Below, in pieces: positions 18,094 through 26,697 of a stretch of DNA of 64,000 nucleotides (positions are counted from its first letter, which is position 1; each line of letters opens with the position of its first letter). The translations under genes and the position numbers were made by a program. This stretch comes from CAWATZ01 sp963784995 (GTDB lineage: Bacteria > Planctomycetota > Planctomycetia > Gemmatales > Gemmataceae): the NCBI GenBank assembly GCA_963784995.1, contig CAWATZ010000001.1, positions 434,001-498,000 of the forward strand. Reading direction: 5' to 3'. A model generated the notes under the pieces. It worked only from the letters and a program-made list of their open reading frames with translations. It was not told the DNA's origin and did not search any database.

Positions 18094-19158
18094 TCAGAGC
18101 TGAAAGCCGGAGCCGAAACGCCTCCTCAGTTGCTCCTCCGCTTTCGGACCGATGCGGTTGCCCTCCAGGTCGAGTACCGCCAGGCGAGCCAGGTGAGGCG
18201 AGGCTGCCAGCGCCGACGCTCCCTCCGGTCCGATGCTGTTGCGTTTCAGGTCGAGGCTTGTCAGTCGAGCCAGAGAAGGTGAGGCCGCCAGCGCCGTCGC
18301 TCCCTTCTCCCCGATGTCGTTGCCCCTCAGGTTGAGGGCAGTGAGTCGAACGAGGTAGGGTGAGGCCGCCAGCGCCATCGCTCCCTCGGAACCAATCTGG
18401 TTGTATCCCAGGTTGAGCTGGGTGAGGCACGCCAGGTGAGGTGAGGCCGCCACCGCCTCCGCTCCCTTTGCCCCGATCCCATTGGAATGCAGGTCGAGGA
18501 CGTTGAGGCGTGCCAGCAGAGACCAGGCCGCCAGCGCCACCGCTCCCTCTGTCCTGATGAAGTTGTCCGACACGTTGAGGGTGCTGAGGCGAGTCAGGTG
18601 GGTCGAAGCCGCTAGCGCCACCGCTCCCTCCGGTCCGATGTGGTTGTTCCACAGGTCCAGCTCGGTGAGGTGGGCCAGGTGGGGCAACGCCGCCAATCCG
18701 ACTGCTGCTTCCGGCCCAAGGGCGTTCCCCAGCCACAGGGCCGGGACGTGGCGGAGCCAGGGGCTGCTCAACAAGGGCTCGATCTCCGCCCAGCTGCCGC
18801 GAAGAGTCAAACCTTCGACCCAAGCCAGGGCCGCTTCTCCCCCGGCTTTGGCCAGCAGCCCGGGCAACTCCGCTGCCCGGCAGGTCACGTGAATCAGCCC
18901 ACGCCGAAACTGCCCCGCACCACCCCACGGCCCCAGCCACAGCTCCCCTTGCTCGGCAAGGAGAACGGCCGCACGTTCCCTCAACTCGTCCCGGCGCGGA
19001 TGGCCGTGAGGCCATTGTGCCAGCTCCACTTGGAGACGGACGAGTTGACCGCGCTGGGTCTGGTCGTGATCCTCCAGCCAGTCGGCGAAGATCAGCCGCA
19101 GGTCATCGTCGCCGGGCGATTCCTTGATCGACTCCAGGAAAGCGTGTTCTTCTGTCAC
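18094..19158 (-). CDS. TIGR02996-domain leucine-rich repeat protein
   Basis: A 354-residue protein starting at GTG 19158 with GGAGGGAAG upstream. The first 45 residues (AFLESIKESPGDDDLRLIFA and DWLEDH) are the Gemmata-type companion domain that precedes repeat regions. After a spacer come at least seven leucine-rich repeats of about 28 residues, of the ribonuclease-inhibitor type (LTELDLWNNHIGPEGAVALA, LTSLDLKRNSIGPEGASALA), ending without a cap. There is no signal peptide, so a cytoplasmic interaction protein is likely. It lies between two toxin-antitoxin pairs, and fragments of the same family occur at 19925-20111 and 20953-21064, which points to repeated local rearrangement. Confidence 0.88.
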   Translation of the reverse strand: MTEEHAFLESIKESPGDDDLRLIFADWLEDHDQTQRGQLVRLQVELAQWPHGHPRRDELRERAAVLLAEQGELWLGPWGGAGQFRRGLIHVTCRAAELPGLLAKAGGEAALAWVEGLTLRGSWAEIEPLLSSPWLRHVPALWLGNALGPEAAVGLAALPHLAHLTELDLWNNHIGPEGAVALAASTHLTRLSTLNVSDNFIRTEGAVALAAWSLLARLNVLDLHSNGIGAKGAEAVAASPHLACLTQLNLGYNQIGSEGAMALAASPYLVRLTALNLRGNDIGEKGATALAASPSLARLTSLDLKRNSIGPEGASALAASPHLARLAVLDLEGNRIGPKAEEQLRRRFGSGFQL

Positions 19159-19256
19159 CTTCCCTCCTCCATTGCGAATGACGATGGCCCGGACCTGGGA
19201 TACTGCCTGGAAGCCCCTTCTGCTAGACTACCAGGAAGCTCAACGGAGGGCAGTCC

Positions 19257-19562
19257 ATGGCAGACGCAAGCATTCCCATCTCGGAAACGACCCTGGCCCG
19301 GCTGCGCGAGCTGGCCCGCTGGGCTGGCATCCCTGTCGCTGAAGCTCTCGATCAGGCCATCAAGGATCAGTACGATCGGACGTTCTGGGAAGCGACCAAT
19401 TCGGGCTACGCCGCCTTGCGTGCTGACCCGGCGGCCTGGGCCGAGATCGAGGAAGAGCGGCGGTCGCTGGAGGGGACGCTCCTGGATGGCCTCGACCTTT
19501 CGGAGCGCTGGACGGAGGACGGCCAAGCACTTCCGTCGCCCAGGCCGGATGACGCCTCATGA
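19257..19562 (+). CDS. Antitoxin of a MazF-type pair
   Basis: A 101-residue protein from ATG 19257 with GGAGGG 6-7 bases upstream. The N-terminal half (ISETTLARLRELARWAGIPV, AEALDQAIKDQYDRTFWEAT) looks like a ribbon-helix-helix DNA-binding region. The acidic C-terminal half (WAEIEEERRSLEGTLLDGL) is like the toxin-binding tail of MazE/PemI proteins. It overlaps the toxin gene by ATGA. The family assignment rests mainly on this partner. Confidence 0.8.
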   Translation: MADASIPISETTLARLRELARWAGIPVAEALDQAIKDQYDRTFWEATNSGYAALRADPAAWAEIEEERRSLEGTLLDGLDLSERWTEDGQALPSPRPDDAS

Positions 19563-19915
19563 GCAGCGTTCCCTCGCCATCGCCCCAGCGCGGGGAAGTC
19601 TGGTTGGCCGATCTCGATCCTACCTTTGGGCACGAACAGGGCGGTCGCCGGCCGGTTCTGGTTGTCTCGGTCGATGCCTTCAACGCGGGCCGATCCGGGC
19701 TCGTGGTCGTTTTGCCGCTGACGTCTCGAATCCGTCCCTTGCCGCTGCACGTCCCGATCCATCCTCCCGAAGGAGGACTGACCCGGCCCAGCGCGGTCCT
19801 GTGCGATGCCATCCGCTCCATTGACCAGCGCCGGCTCATCGACCTCTGGGGGACGGTGAACCCGGCGACGATGACCCTGGTCGAAGATGCCTTGCGCCAT
19901 TTGTTGGGACTGTAG
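19559..19915 (+). CDS. MazF/PemK family mRNA interferase toxin
   Basis: A 118-residue protein with the MazF signature: QRGEVWLADLDPTFGHEQGG, RRPVLVVSVDAFN, VVVLPLTSRIRP, and the C-terminal block SAVLCDAIRSIDQRRL. Members cut single-stranded RNA at short sequences and are neutralised by the protein encoded just upstream; the cleavage site cannot be inferred. The length and the conserved Arg in the GGRRPV loop are normal, so it should be active. Its 3' end abuts the broken TIGR02996 fragment on the other strand. Confidence 0.9.
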   Translation: MSSVPSPSPQRGEVWLADLDPTFGHEQGGRRPVLVVSVDAFNAGRSGLVVVLPLTSRIRPLPLHVPIHPPEGGLTRPSAVLCDAIRSIDQRRLIDLWGTVNPATMTLVEDALRHLLGL

Positions 19916-19924
19916 CCCAGCTGC

Positions 19925-20111
19925 TGCACGATTCTCCAGCTCGGCGGCGCGGGTGTCGCTCGGGCAGCGGCGCCAGCTCCACTTGCAGGCGCAGGAACTC
20001 GGCGCGCTGGGACTGGCCGTGATCCTCCAGCCAGTCGGCGAAGATCAGCCGCAGCCCGTCGTCGCCGGGCGACTCCTTGATCGACTCCAGGAAGCCCTGT
20101 TCCGCTGTCAT
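19925..20111 (-). pseudogene. Truncated TIGR02996-domain gene
   Basis: ATG 20111 opens a near copy of the LRR protein's N-terminus (FLESIKESPGDDGLRLIFAD, WLEDHGQSQRAEFLRLQVEL). After PERHPR the frame leaves the family; one base over, it resumes briefly as RAAELENRAAAG, then ends next to the mazF stop. All leucine-rich repeats are gone. It may have been cut when the toxin pair arrived or during a deletion. Confidence 0.75.
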
Positions 20112-20250
20112 GCTCTGTCCTCGCTGCAGGTGACCCTCGGAAAGCGAATGTCCCAGTCAAGGACCGTCCAGCATCAGCATAGCGGATAGCTGGCGTCAAT
20201 GGACGGGTTCCGGCTGCCGCATCCCAGGTCAACTGCGCGCCCGCGGAAAA

Positions 20251-20334
20251 GGAACAGCTACTGGCCTTGCGGGACCAACCGTGATAGAGTTGCGGGATCG
20301 TCAAGGTCACGCCAGGACAATACCAGAAGGGAGC
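20251..20334 (+). repeat. Duplicated upstream block, copy 1
   Basis: GGAACAGCTACTGG...TAGAGT (20251-20290) and CGTCAAGGTCACGCCAGGAC...GGGAGC (20299-20334) recur almost unchanged at 21068-21107 and 21152-21187. They precede the two tandem paralogues and include their ribosome-binding sites, so each gene probably kept its own promoter. Confidence 0.8.
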
Positions 20335-20340
20335 ACTAAA

Positions 20341-20952
20341 ATGGGCACGGTTCAGTGGCGAATCTCTCTCGTGGGATTGCTCCTGTTGACCTGTGGAGAC
20401 TTCGCATTCGGCGACGGCTACTCCGATCCCAGCGGCTTTTCCTTTACTTACCCGGATGGCTGGGTGCCGATCACCCGTGCCACGATGAACGATCCCAATC
20501 AGAAGATACCGCAAGAGGTGAAGAACCATCTTGCCAAGAACAAGGTGGACTTCGATACCGTGGCCGTCATGCTGCTCCACGTCGATCGTGCTGACGCTCT
20601 CGACAACCTCAATGTCGTGGTCGCGAAACAACAGATCCCGGTCAACGACCAATCCGTGAAGGAGCTGTTCGCCATGCTCCCCAAGCAGTATGCAGCGCTG
20701 GGGGTCAAGGTTGACAACCTTCAGGTCCGCGTCCAAAAAGTTGGCTCCCACGACGCGCTGGTGGTGGACTGCCAGTCTCGCCATCCCGGTAGCTCGGCTC
20801 CTTTACGGCAAAGACAGGTCATGATTCCAGGGGGTGGAAAGACCTACATCGTGACTTGCAGCGCCAAAGCCGACCGTTTCGCCAAGAGCGAGCCGACGTT
20901 TGACAAAATCCTGGCCAGCTTCAAGGTGCCGGCTCCGACCACAAAGAAGTGA
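20341..20952 (+). CDS. Exported protein with PsbP/DcrB-like domain, paralogue 1
   Basis: 203 residues from ATG 20341 (AGAAGGGAG 7-10 bases upstream; the longer in-frame start at 20281 lies in the duplicated promoter block). A signal peptide (MGTVQWRISLVGLLLLTCGD) is followed by a domain starting SFTYPDGWVPITRAT, with later VDNLQVRVQKVGSHDALVVD and a final KSEPTFDKILASFK. This is the layout of small secreted proteins with the PsbP/DcrB fold, a call I make by pattern only. The function is unknown. The next gene is a close tandem copy; this one lacks its transmembrane tail and ends PAPTTKK. Confidence 0.75.
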   Translation: MGTVQWRISLVGLLLLTCGDFAFGDGYSDPSGFSFTYPDGWVPITRATMNDPNQKIPQEVKNHLAKNKVDFDTVAVMLLHVDRADALDNLNVVVAKQQIPVNDQSVKELFAMLPKQYAALGVKVDNLQVRVQKVGSHDALVVDCQSRHPGSSAPLRQRQVMIPGGGKTYIVTCSAKADRFAKSEPTFDKILASFKVPAPTTKK

Positions 20953-21064
20953 GGCGAACAGCGCCGCCGCTCTCCGCCCCAATGCCCTTGTCGTCCAGGC
21001 TGAGTTTGGTGAGGCGTGCCAGGTGTGGCGAGGCCGCCAACAACGCTGCTCCCGCATTCCCGAT
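20953..21064 (-). pseudogene. Leucine-rich repeat remnant between the two paralogues
   Basis: On the minus strand one frame reads IGNAGAALLAASPHLARLTK, then LSLDDKGIGAESGGAV, which is one and a half repeats of the same type as in the 18094-19158 protein. It has no start or stop of its own. It was caught between the duplicated genes. Confidence 0.75.
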
Positions 21065-21067
21065 AAC

Positions 21068-21187
21068 GGAACAGCTACTGGTCTTGCGGGACCAACCGTG
21101 CTAGAGTGACCAGCATCGCGATCTGCACTCGGGCCGTGATCCGCAACCGGTCGTCAAGGTCATGCCAGGGCAACAACAGAAGGGAGC
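21068..21187 (+). repeat. Duplicated upstream block, copy 2
   Basis: The counterpart of 20251-20334. The two conserved segments are separated by about 44 bases here but only 8 in copy 1, so an insertion or deletion followed the duplication. Confidence 0.8.
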
Positions 21188-21193
21188 CCCAAC

Positions 21194-21949
21194 ATGGGTA
21201 CGGTTCAGTGGAGAATCTCTTTGGTGGGATTGCTCCTGTTGACCTGTGGAGACTTCGCATTCGGCGGCACTTACTCCGATCCCAGCGGCTTTTCCTTTAC
21301 TTACCCGGACGGCTGGGAGCCGATCACCCGCGCCACGATGAACAATCCCAATCAGAAGATACCGCAAGAGGTGAAGAACTATCTTGCCAAGAACCCGGTG
21401 GACTTCAATACCGTAGCCGTCATGCTGCTCCACGTCGAGCGCGCTGACGCTCTCGACAACCTCAATGTCGTGGTTGAGAAACAACAGATCCCGGTCAACG
21501 AGCAATCAGTGAAGGAACTGAGCGCCATGCTCCCCCAGCAGTATGCAGGGCTGGGGGTGAAAGTGGACAACCTTCAGGTTCGCGTCCAAAAAGTTGGGTC
21601 CCACGACGCGCTGGTGGTGGACCTTCAGACTCGCCATCCCGGTAGTCCGGAGCTTTTACGGCAAAGACAGATCTTTTTGCCAGGGGGTGGAAAGACCTTC
21701 ATTGTGACTTGCAGTGCCAAAGCCGACCGTTTCGCCAAGAGCGAGCCGACGTTTGACACAATCCTGGCCAGCTTCCAGGTGCCGGCTCCGATAAACAAGG
21801 GGTTCGACTGGAGCCGAGTTGGGATGGGTGCCGTGGTGGGTGGCATCGTCGGCGGATTGGCCGGACTGATCGTGTTCATCATGAGGCTTGCGACCAAGGG
21901 CAAGCGGAAGCAGCCCGGCGACAGGACACCCGACGCGGAACGAACTTGA
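21194..21949 (+). CDS. Exported protein with PsbP/DcrB-like domain and C-terminal membrane anchor, paralogue 2
   Basis: 251 residues from ATG 21194 (AGAAGGGAG upstream). The first 195 residues copy paralogue 1 with scattered changes (same signal peptide, SFTYPDGWEPITRAT, VDNLQVRVQKVGSHDALVVD). After the shared KVPAP-type end it continues into a single transmembrane helix (GAVVGGIVGGLAGLIVFIMR) and a basic, hydrophilic tail. The domain would therefore face the periplasm with the tail in the cytoplasm. The pair arose by a tandem duplication of about 0.85 kb; either paralogue 1 lost the anchor or paralogue 2 gained it. Confidence 0.75.
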   Translation: MGTVQWRISLVGLLLLTCGDFAFGGTYSDPSGFSFTYPDGWEPITRATMNNPNQKIPQEVKNYLAKNPVDFNTVAVMLLHVERADALDNLNVVVEKQQIPVNEQSVKELSAMLPQQYAGLGVKVDNLQVRVQKVGSHDALVVDLQTRHPGSPELLRQRQIFLPGGGKTFIVTCSAKADRFAKSEPTFDTILASFQVPAPINKGFDWSRVGMGAVVGGIVGGLAGLIVFIMRLATKGKRKQPGDRTPDAERT

Positions 21950-21992
21950 GAGCGGGTCCGCGCCCTGGGGAGGAAAACGCCGACTTGCCGGA

Positions 21993-23169
21993 TCACCCCC
22001 GCATCCCCTTGAGCCACTCGCGCCACCACCATGCGATGCACCTCCGACGGCCCGTCGTAGATCCGAAAGGCCCGCACGTCGCGGTAGAAGCGCTCCAGCG
22101 GCAGATCGCGTGAATAGCCCAAAGCTCCGCAGACCTGGATACAGCGGTCGATCACCCGGCCGACCGCCTCGGCCACGAACACCTTGCATGCCGACGTTTC
22201 CTGGCGGGCCTGGTCGCCCTGCTCCAGCTTCCACGCCGCCTGCAGCACCAGCAGCCGGCTGGCGTGCATCTCGATCACCGAGTCGGCCAGCATCCACTGC
22301 ACCGCCTGATGCTCGCTCAGCTTCTTGCCGAACGCCTCGCGTTCCAGGGCGTAGCGCGTGGCAATCTCCAGCGACCGCCCAGCCGCCCCCAGCCAGCGCA
22401 TGCAGTGCGTCAGCCGGGCCGGTCCCAGCCGGGCCTGCATCAGGGCAAAGCCCTCGCCGAGCCGGCCCAGCACTTGACTGTCGGAGACCTTGCAGTCGGT
22501 GAAGTTGACCTCGCAGTGACCGCCCGGACCGCCGCCGCCCATCACCGGGATGGGCCGATCCACCTCGAAGCCGGGAGTGCGGGCGTCCACCAGGAACAGC
22601 GTCGTGCCCTTGCGCGGATCGACCGCCGGATCGGTCACCGCCGCCACGATGGCGAAGGCCGACCCGCCGGCCCCGCTGGTGAACCACTTCCGGCCGTTGA
22701 TCACCCAGCCGTCTCCCTGACGCACCGCTCGCGTTCTGAGCATGGTCGGGTCGGAGCCGGCCCCGGGGGCGGGCTCGGTCATTGCAAAGCAGGAGCGGAC
22801 CTCGCCGCGCATCAGCGGTTCGAGATAGCGCTGTTTCTGCTCCGGCGAGGCGGCCCGGAGCAGCAGGTGCATGTTGCCCTCGTCCGGGGCGGCACAGTGC
22901 AGGGCCAGCGGCCCAAGCAAGCTCCGGCCCGCCTCCTCGAAGACCACGCACAGGGCCATCGTGTCCAGCCCCAGGCCGCCATGCTCCTTCGGGAGTTGCG
23001 GCGCCCACGTGCCGGCCTCACGTGCCCTGGCGCGGACCTCGGCCAGGAGCGGACCGGGCAGGCCCTCGTCCTCGTCCGCGTGCTTCTCCAGGGGGATCAC
23101 CTCCCGGTCAATGAAGGCACGCACCCGATCGCGGATCGCACGCACTTCCGGAGACAGATTGAAGTCCAT
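21993..23169 (-). CDS. Acyl-CoA dehydrogenase, C-terminal frameshift
   Basis: About 392 residues from ATG 23169 (AAAGGGG upstream). The N-terminal helical domain (MDFNLSPEVRAIRDRVRAF), the FAD/substrate signature CFAMTEPAPGAGSDPTML and WVINGRKWFTSGAGG, and the C-terminal domain (EREAFGKKLSEHQAVQWMLA, QVCGALGYSRDLPLERFYRD) are all present. It ends in RIYDGPSEVHRMVVAR, the end typical of ACAD10/11-like members. There the frame slips near 22020: the neighbouring frame gives WLKGMRG and a stop at 21993, the natural end, whereas the annotated frame runs on to 21625 antisense to the paralogue gene. A lost CG in GCGCG would explain it. It probably oxidises an acyl-CoA with electron-transferring flavoprotein; chain length is unknown. 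Confidence 0.85.
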
Positions 23170-23183
23170 GAGTACAGCCCCTT

Positions 23184-24425
23184 TCAGGGAGTCCCTGCAC
23201 CGCGGCCCCGTGGCTCGACCAGGAACCACGTCTGGCAGCAACTGGGCCCCTCCCGATGATACGTCAGCAGGCTTGATGCCGGGGCCAGCGGAAACGCCTC
23301 CTGGGCTCCGGCGGGCCGGGCGCGAAGCTGAAACTCGCTCGGCCGGGGACCGCCTGCCTCCAGGAAGGTCCGCCACAGCCGGAGGGCCAGTTCCCGGCCC
23401 GCTGCACCGTTGAAGTGCCACTGGCGCTGGCCGATCCAGCACACCTGTTCCAATTCGCGATCGGCCAGTCCGTATCCAGGGCGGCCATCGCTCAGCGCGG
23501 CGTAGCTGACCACCAGCCCCGACAGCCAGCCCAGGAAGGCCAGGGAGTGGGGCAGCTCGGCGACCTCCGCGTTGGTTTTCCGGGCGGTCCAGTCGGCCCA
23601 AGGGCAGGGGCTGGCCGTCAACCGTTCGTGGGAAGGCAGGCGCGGAGAACGGGGCCGGCCCGTGGACGTTGCAGCCGGCTTCTCGCCCGGGCCCGCTTCC
23701 TCCTCCCGCAGCGGCATGAAATAGGCCGGACGGGTCAACTGTCCCTGGAAGTCGCCGTCCTGGACCGTGCCGCGGACGGTGTAGGCCAGGCCGGGCCCCA
23801 TGTCCAGCGGTGCCAGGAGCAGACCGTCCTCCGCCAGCTGCTCCAGCCAGGCCGGCTCCAGATCGGGTGTCGAGGCCGTCACCATGATCCGGTCGTAGGG
23901 GGCCCGGGCGGGCCAGCCCAATCGGCCGTCGGTGTGGTACGTCTCCACCGCCCGCCTGGGAAAGGCCAGCAAATGCGCCTCCGCCTCGGCCAGCACCCGG
24001 CGATCAACCTCGATCGAAACGACCTCCGCGACAACGTGAGCCAGCAGGGCGGCGTTCCAGCCGGTGCCGGTGCCGACCTCCAGGACACGCATTCCCGGGC
24101 CGGGCCGCAGGTCTTCCAGCATCCGCGCCATCAGCGACGGCTGGCTGGAACTGCTGATGGCTACGCCCGAACCCTGGCCGATCTCCTCGCTCAACCGGGT
24201 GGTCAGCACCCGGTCGGAGTACACCAGGGCCAGGTCGCGCGGACCGAGCACGTCCAGGGCGATTTCCTGCCAGCCGCCGGCCTTCTGGTATTCGTAGACA
24301 AGGTCCAGGAAATAGTGGCGCGGCGTCTGCCGGAACGCTGCGATCAGGCCTTGCGACCACAGGTCGCCGAAGGCGATCAGCTGATCTGCCAGACGCTGAC
24401 ACGCTTCCTCGACGGCGCGGTTCAT
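23184..24425 (-). CDS. Protein-L-isoaspartate methyltransferase-like protein with C-terminal extension
   Basis: 413 residues from ATG 24425 (GGAGG 7-10 bases upstream). The first 220 residues are a PCMT-type methyltransferase: a substrate-loop-like SSSSQPSLMARMLEDL, SAM motif I VLEVGTGTG (114-122), and acidic motif II SIEVDRRVLA, then PYDRIMVTAS. The remaining 190 residues (WADWTARKTNAEVAELPHSL onward) are not part of PCMT and I cannot assign them; actinobacterial and planctomycete PCMT-like proteins with such tails are often linked to peptide or protein modification. Neighbours give no clue. It lies 14 bases upstream of the acyl-CoA dehydrogenase start, so the two are probably one transcript. 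Confidence 0.82.
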   Translation of the reverse strand: MNRAVEEACQRLADQLIAFGDLWSQGLIAAFRQTPRHYFLDLVYEYQKAGGWQEIALDVLGPRDLALVYSDRVLTTRLSEEIGQGSGVAISSSSQPSLMARMLEDLRPGPGMRVLEVGTGTGWNAALLAHVVAEVVSIEVDRRVLAEAEAHLLAFPRRAVETYHTDGRLGWPARAPYDRIMVTASTPDLEPAWLEQLAEDGLLLAPLDMGPGLAYTVRGTVQDGDFQGQLTRPAYFMPLREEEAGPGEKPAATSTGRPRSPRLPSHERLTASPCPWADWTARKTNAEVAELPHSLAFLGWLSGLVVSYAALSDGRPGYGLADRELEQVCWIGQRQWHFNGAAGRELALRLWRTFLEAGGPRPSEFQLRARPAGAQEAFPLAPASSLLTYHREGPSCCQTWFLVEPRGRGAGTP

Positions 24426-24438
24426 TTGCTGCCTCCGC

Positions 24439-24499
24439 AAGTGTAGCCATCACGCTCCGCGTGATGAAAATCATCACGCTCCGCGTGATGGCTACACTT
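24439..24499. repeat. 28-bp imperfect inverted repeat between divergent genes
   Basis: Two arms (24439-24466 and 24472-24499), each containing ATCACGCTCCGCGTGAT, itself a near palindrome, surround AAAAT. It lies between the divergent methyltransferase and exported-protein genes. Confidence 0.85.
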
Positions 24500-24593
24500 C
24501 GTGCTTGCCATTGGGCCCGCGGATCGCCATACTGGTTGCGTTCGCCCCTTTGCGGTCCTCTCTACTCAGGCCCCTGTTTCTGAAGGGACACCT

Positions 24594-26396
24594 ATGCGCA
24601 TCCGCTCTCTGCTGGGACTGACCCTCCTCACCCTGCTGCTTCCCGTCACGGCACGGGCACAGCAAACGCCGGAGCAACTGCTCTCGGTCTCTACCCAGTT
24701 CTACGTCCGCTGGGACGGCGTGACGGTCCACCAGGCCGAGCACGCCAAGACCGCGCTGGGCAAGATGCTGGCCGGCGACATGGGCGTTTTCCTCAAGGGC
24801 CTGTTCGGCCAGGTCCAGGAGGGACTGGGCACCCTGCTGACCGTCGAGCAACTGCTGGGTGGCGTCCCTCCCGAAAAACTCCAGCAACTGCAAGCCGACA
24901 GCGCCGAGGCGGCCAGGCTGCTGCCGTTGCTGGCCGAGACCGGCTTTATCCTGGCCGGCGAGGTCCGCAACCTCGAGCCGTTCGACGGCGACCTCTATCT
25001 CATCTTGCCCAACCTGGGCGCGAAAGCCAAGCCGCTCCTGGGCACTTTGCGGCTGATTGTCAATCTGGCCAAGGGCAAGATCCAGGAACACAAGTTCGGC
25101 AGCCGGGTCGTCTCCCACGTTGCCGGCGACCAGGAGTTCCCGGCCCATCTCAGCTGGTGGCTCGAGTCCGGCCACGGCATCGTCCACCTGAGCGCCAAAC
25201 CGCCCGAGGCGACCATGAAGCGCTGGGACGCCAAGGACCGGGCCCGGCTGACGGAAAACGCGCTGTACCAGCGCATCGCGAACTTCAAGCAGTTTACCAC
25301 CAGCGCCCGCGCCTTTGTGGACGTCACCGCCCTGGTCAAGCTGGCCAAAACGCGCGGTCCGGAGATCGTCAAGCTGATCGACGACCTGGGCCTGAATGGG
25401 CTCAAGAGCCTGACGCTCTACTCGGGCTTTGCCGGCGAGGCGGAGCGCGGCTTGCTGGAGCTGGAAATGCCAGGCCCCCGCAAGGGGATCCTCGGTCTGT
25501 TCCGGGGCAAGACGTTCACGCTCGGCGACGTGCCGCCACTTCCTCCGGACGTGGTCAGCTGGTCGATGGTCAGCTTTGACACGGCCACTTTCTACGACGT
25601 GGCCCTGCAAAGCGCCGAGGCCGTCACCCGTGTTCTCGCTCCGGACAACGTCGCCGCGGTCAAGGGCTTTGCCACCGTGGTCAACGTCGCCCTGGGCCTG
25701 GATCTGCGCGACGACTTGCTGGCCGCCCTGGATGACAAGATCATCGGTTACACGGCTCCCTCCGAAGGGCCGCTGACCCTGGGCCAGGTGGTGATGATCA
25801 AGGTCAAGAACGCCGACAAGGTCAAGGACTCCCTGGAGCAGATCATCAAGGCGATCGCCCGGCTCACCAACGCCGACATCCAGCTCAAGAAGCGGACCTA
25901 CAAGGGAGTGGAGATGCGCGAGCTGCGCATCCGGCAGCAAGGCTTCGTCTTCATCCCCACCTACGCCATCCACAAGGGCTACCTGTGCGTGGCCCTGTAC
26001 CCGCAGCCGGTCCAGGGGTACGTGGCACGGGCCAACGGGGACATGGCCGCCTGGAAACCGTCGCCGAAAGTGCGGGCCCTGCTGGACGAACTCCCGAAGG
26101 AGGCCGTCTCGCTCTCCTATTCCGACCCCCGGCCGACGCTGACGCAACTGATGTCGCTGGGCCCGATCATCGGCGCCTCCATCACGTCGTTCAATCCGGA
26201 AACCAGCTTCGAGCCGAGCACCATCCCCAACGCCCAGGAAGTGACGCGATTCCTCTTCCCCAACGTTTCGGTGGGGACGGCCGACGACAAGTTCGTCCGG
26301 CTGGAGTCGCGGGCCTCGCTGCCCTTGCCGATCGACCTGGCCGGCATTGACACCTATGGGATTTTCGTGCTGATTTCGTTTGGCCGGTTCCTGTGA
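24594..26396 (+). CDS. Large exported planctomycete protein, DUF3352-like
   Basis: 600 residues from ATG 24594 (GAAGGG 8 bases upstream) with a signal peptide (MRIRSLLGLTLLTLLLPVTA-RAQQ). It has no metal or catalytic motif I recognise. It alternates helical segments (TALGKMLAGDMGVFLKGLFG) with beta-rich blocks (FAGEAERGLLELEMPGP, VRLESRASLPLPIDLAGID). The sequence VVSWSMVSFDTATFYDVALQ and the pattern VMIKVKNADKVKDSLEQIIK resemble the DUF3352-type repeats of other bacteria, but this is a weak impression. A single gene, probably anchored or periplasmic. Function unknown. Confidence 0.75.
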   Translation: MRIRSLLGLTLLTLLLPVTARAQQTPEQLLSVSTQFYVRWDGVTVHQAEHAKTALGKMLAGDMGVFLKGLFGQVQEGLGTLLTVEQLLGGVPPEKLQQLQADSAEAARLLPLLAETGFILAGEVRNLEPFDGDLYLILPNLGAKAKPLLGTLRLIVNLAKGKIQEHKFGSRVVSHVAGDQEFPAHLSWWLESGHGIVHLSAKPPEATMKRWDAKDRARLTENALYQRIANFKQFTTSARAFVDVTALVKLAKTRGPEIVKLIDDLGLNGLKSLTLYSGFAGEAERGLLELEMPGPRKGILGLFRGKTFTLGDVPPLPPDVVSWSMVSFDTATFYDVALQSAEAVTRVLAPDNVAAVKGFATVVNVALGLDLRDDLLAALDDKIIGYTAPSEGPLTLGQVVMIKVKNADKVKDSLEQIIKAIARLTNADIQLKKRTYKGVEMRELRIRQQGFVFIPTYAIHKGYLCVALYPQPVQGYVARANGDMAAWKPSPKVRALLDELPKEAVSLSYSDPRPTLTQLMSLGPIIGASITSFNPETSFEPSTIPNAQEVTRFLFPNVSVGTADDKFVRLESRASLPLPIDLAGIDTYGIFVLISFGRFL

Positions 26397-26425
26397 TCGG
26401 CGGGCACAGTTCCTCACGATCGACC

Positions 26426-26500
26426 CCTCCGCCAACGAGCCGCCGGGTTTATCCCGGCGGTCTGTCCGCCGGGATAAACCCGGCGGCTCGTTGGCGGAGG
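26426..26500. repeat. 35-bp perfect inverted repeat
   Basis: Arms 26426-26460 and 26466-26500 are exact reverse complements around TCTGT. It lies in the 301-base gap after the exported-protein gene, the rest of which shows nothing recognisable. Confidence 0.9.
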
Positions 26501-26697
26501 GCCTTCCATTTGCAACTGCACTCAGCCCAGCACCGACACCCGAAATCCTTTCGCCACCGGCACAATCCACGCAACCGGCAAGATTGCCACCCCTTCAACC
26601 AATTCCACAGCCAATTTCTCGTTTGTGGCCTGGGGAGATCCGAAGCCTTGCCCGTACAATGCTCCCGGAATGAAGTAGTGGAACGAGGGGCCAAACC

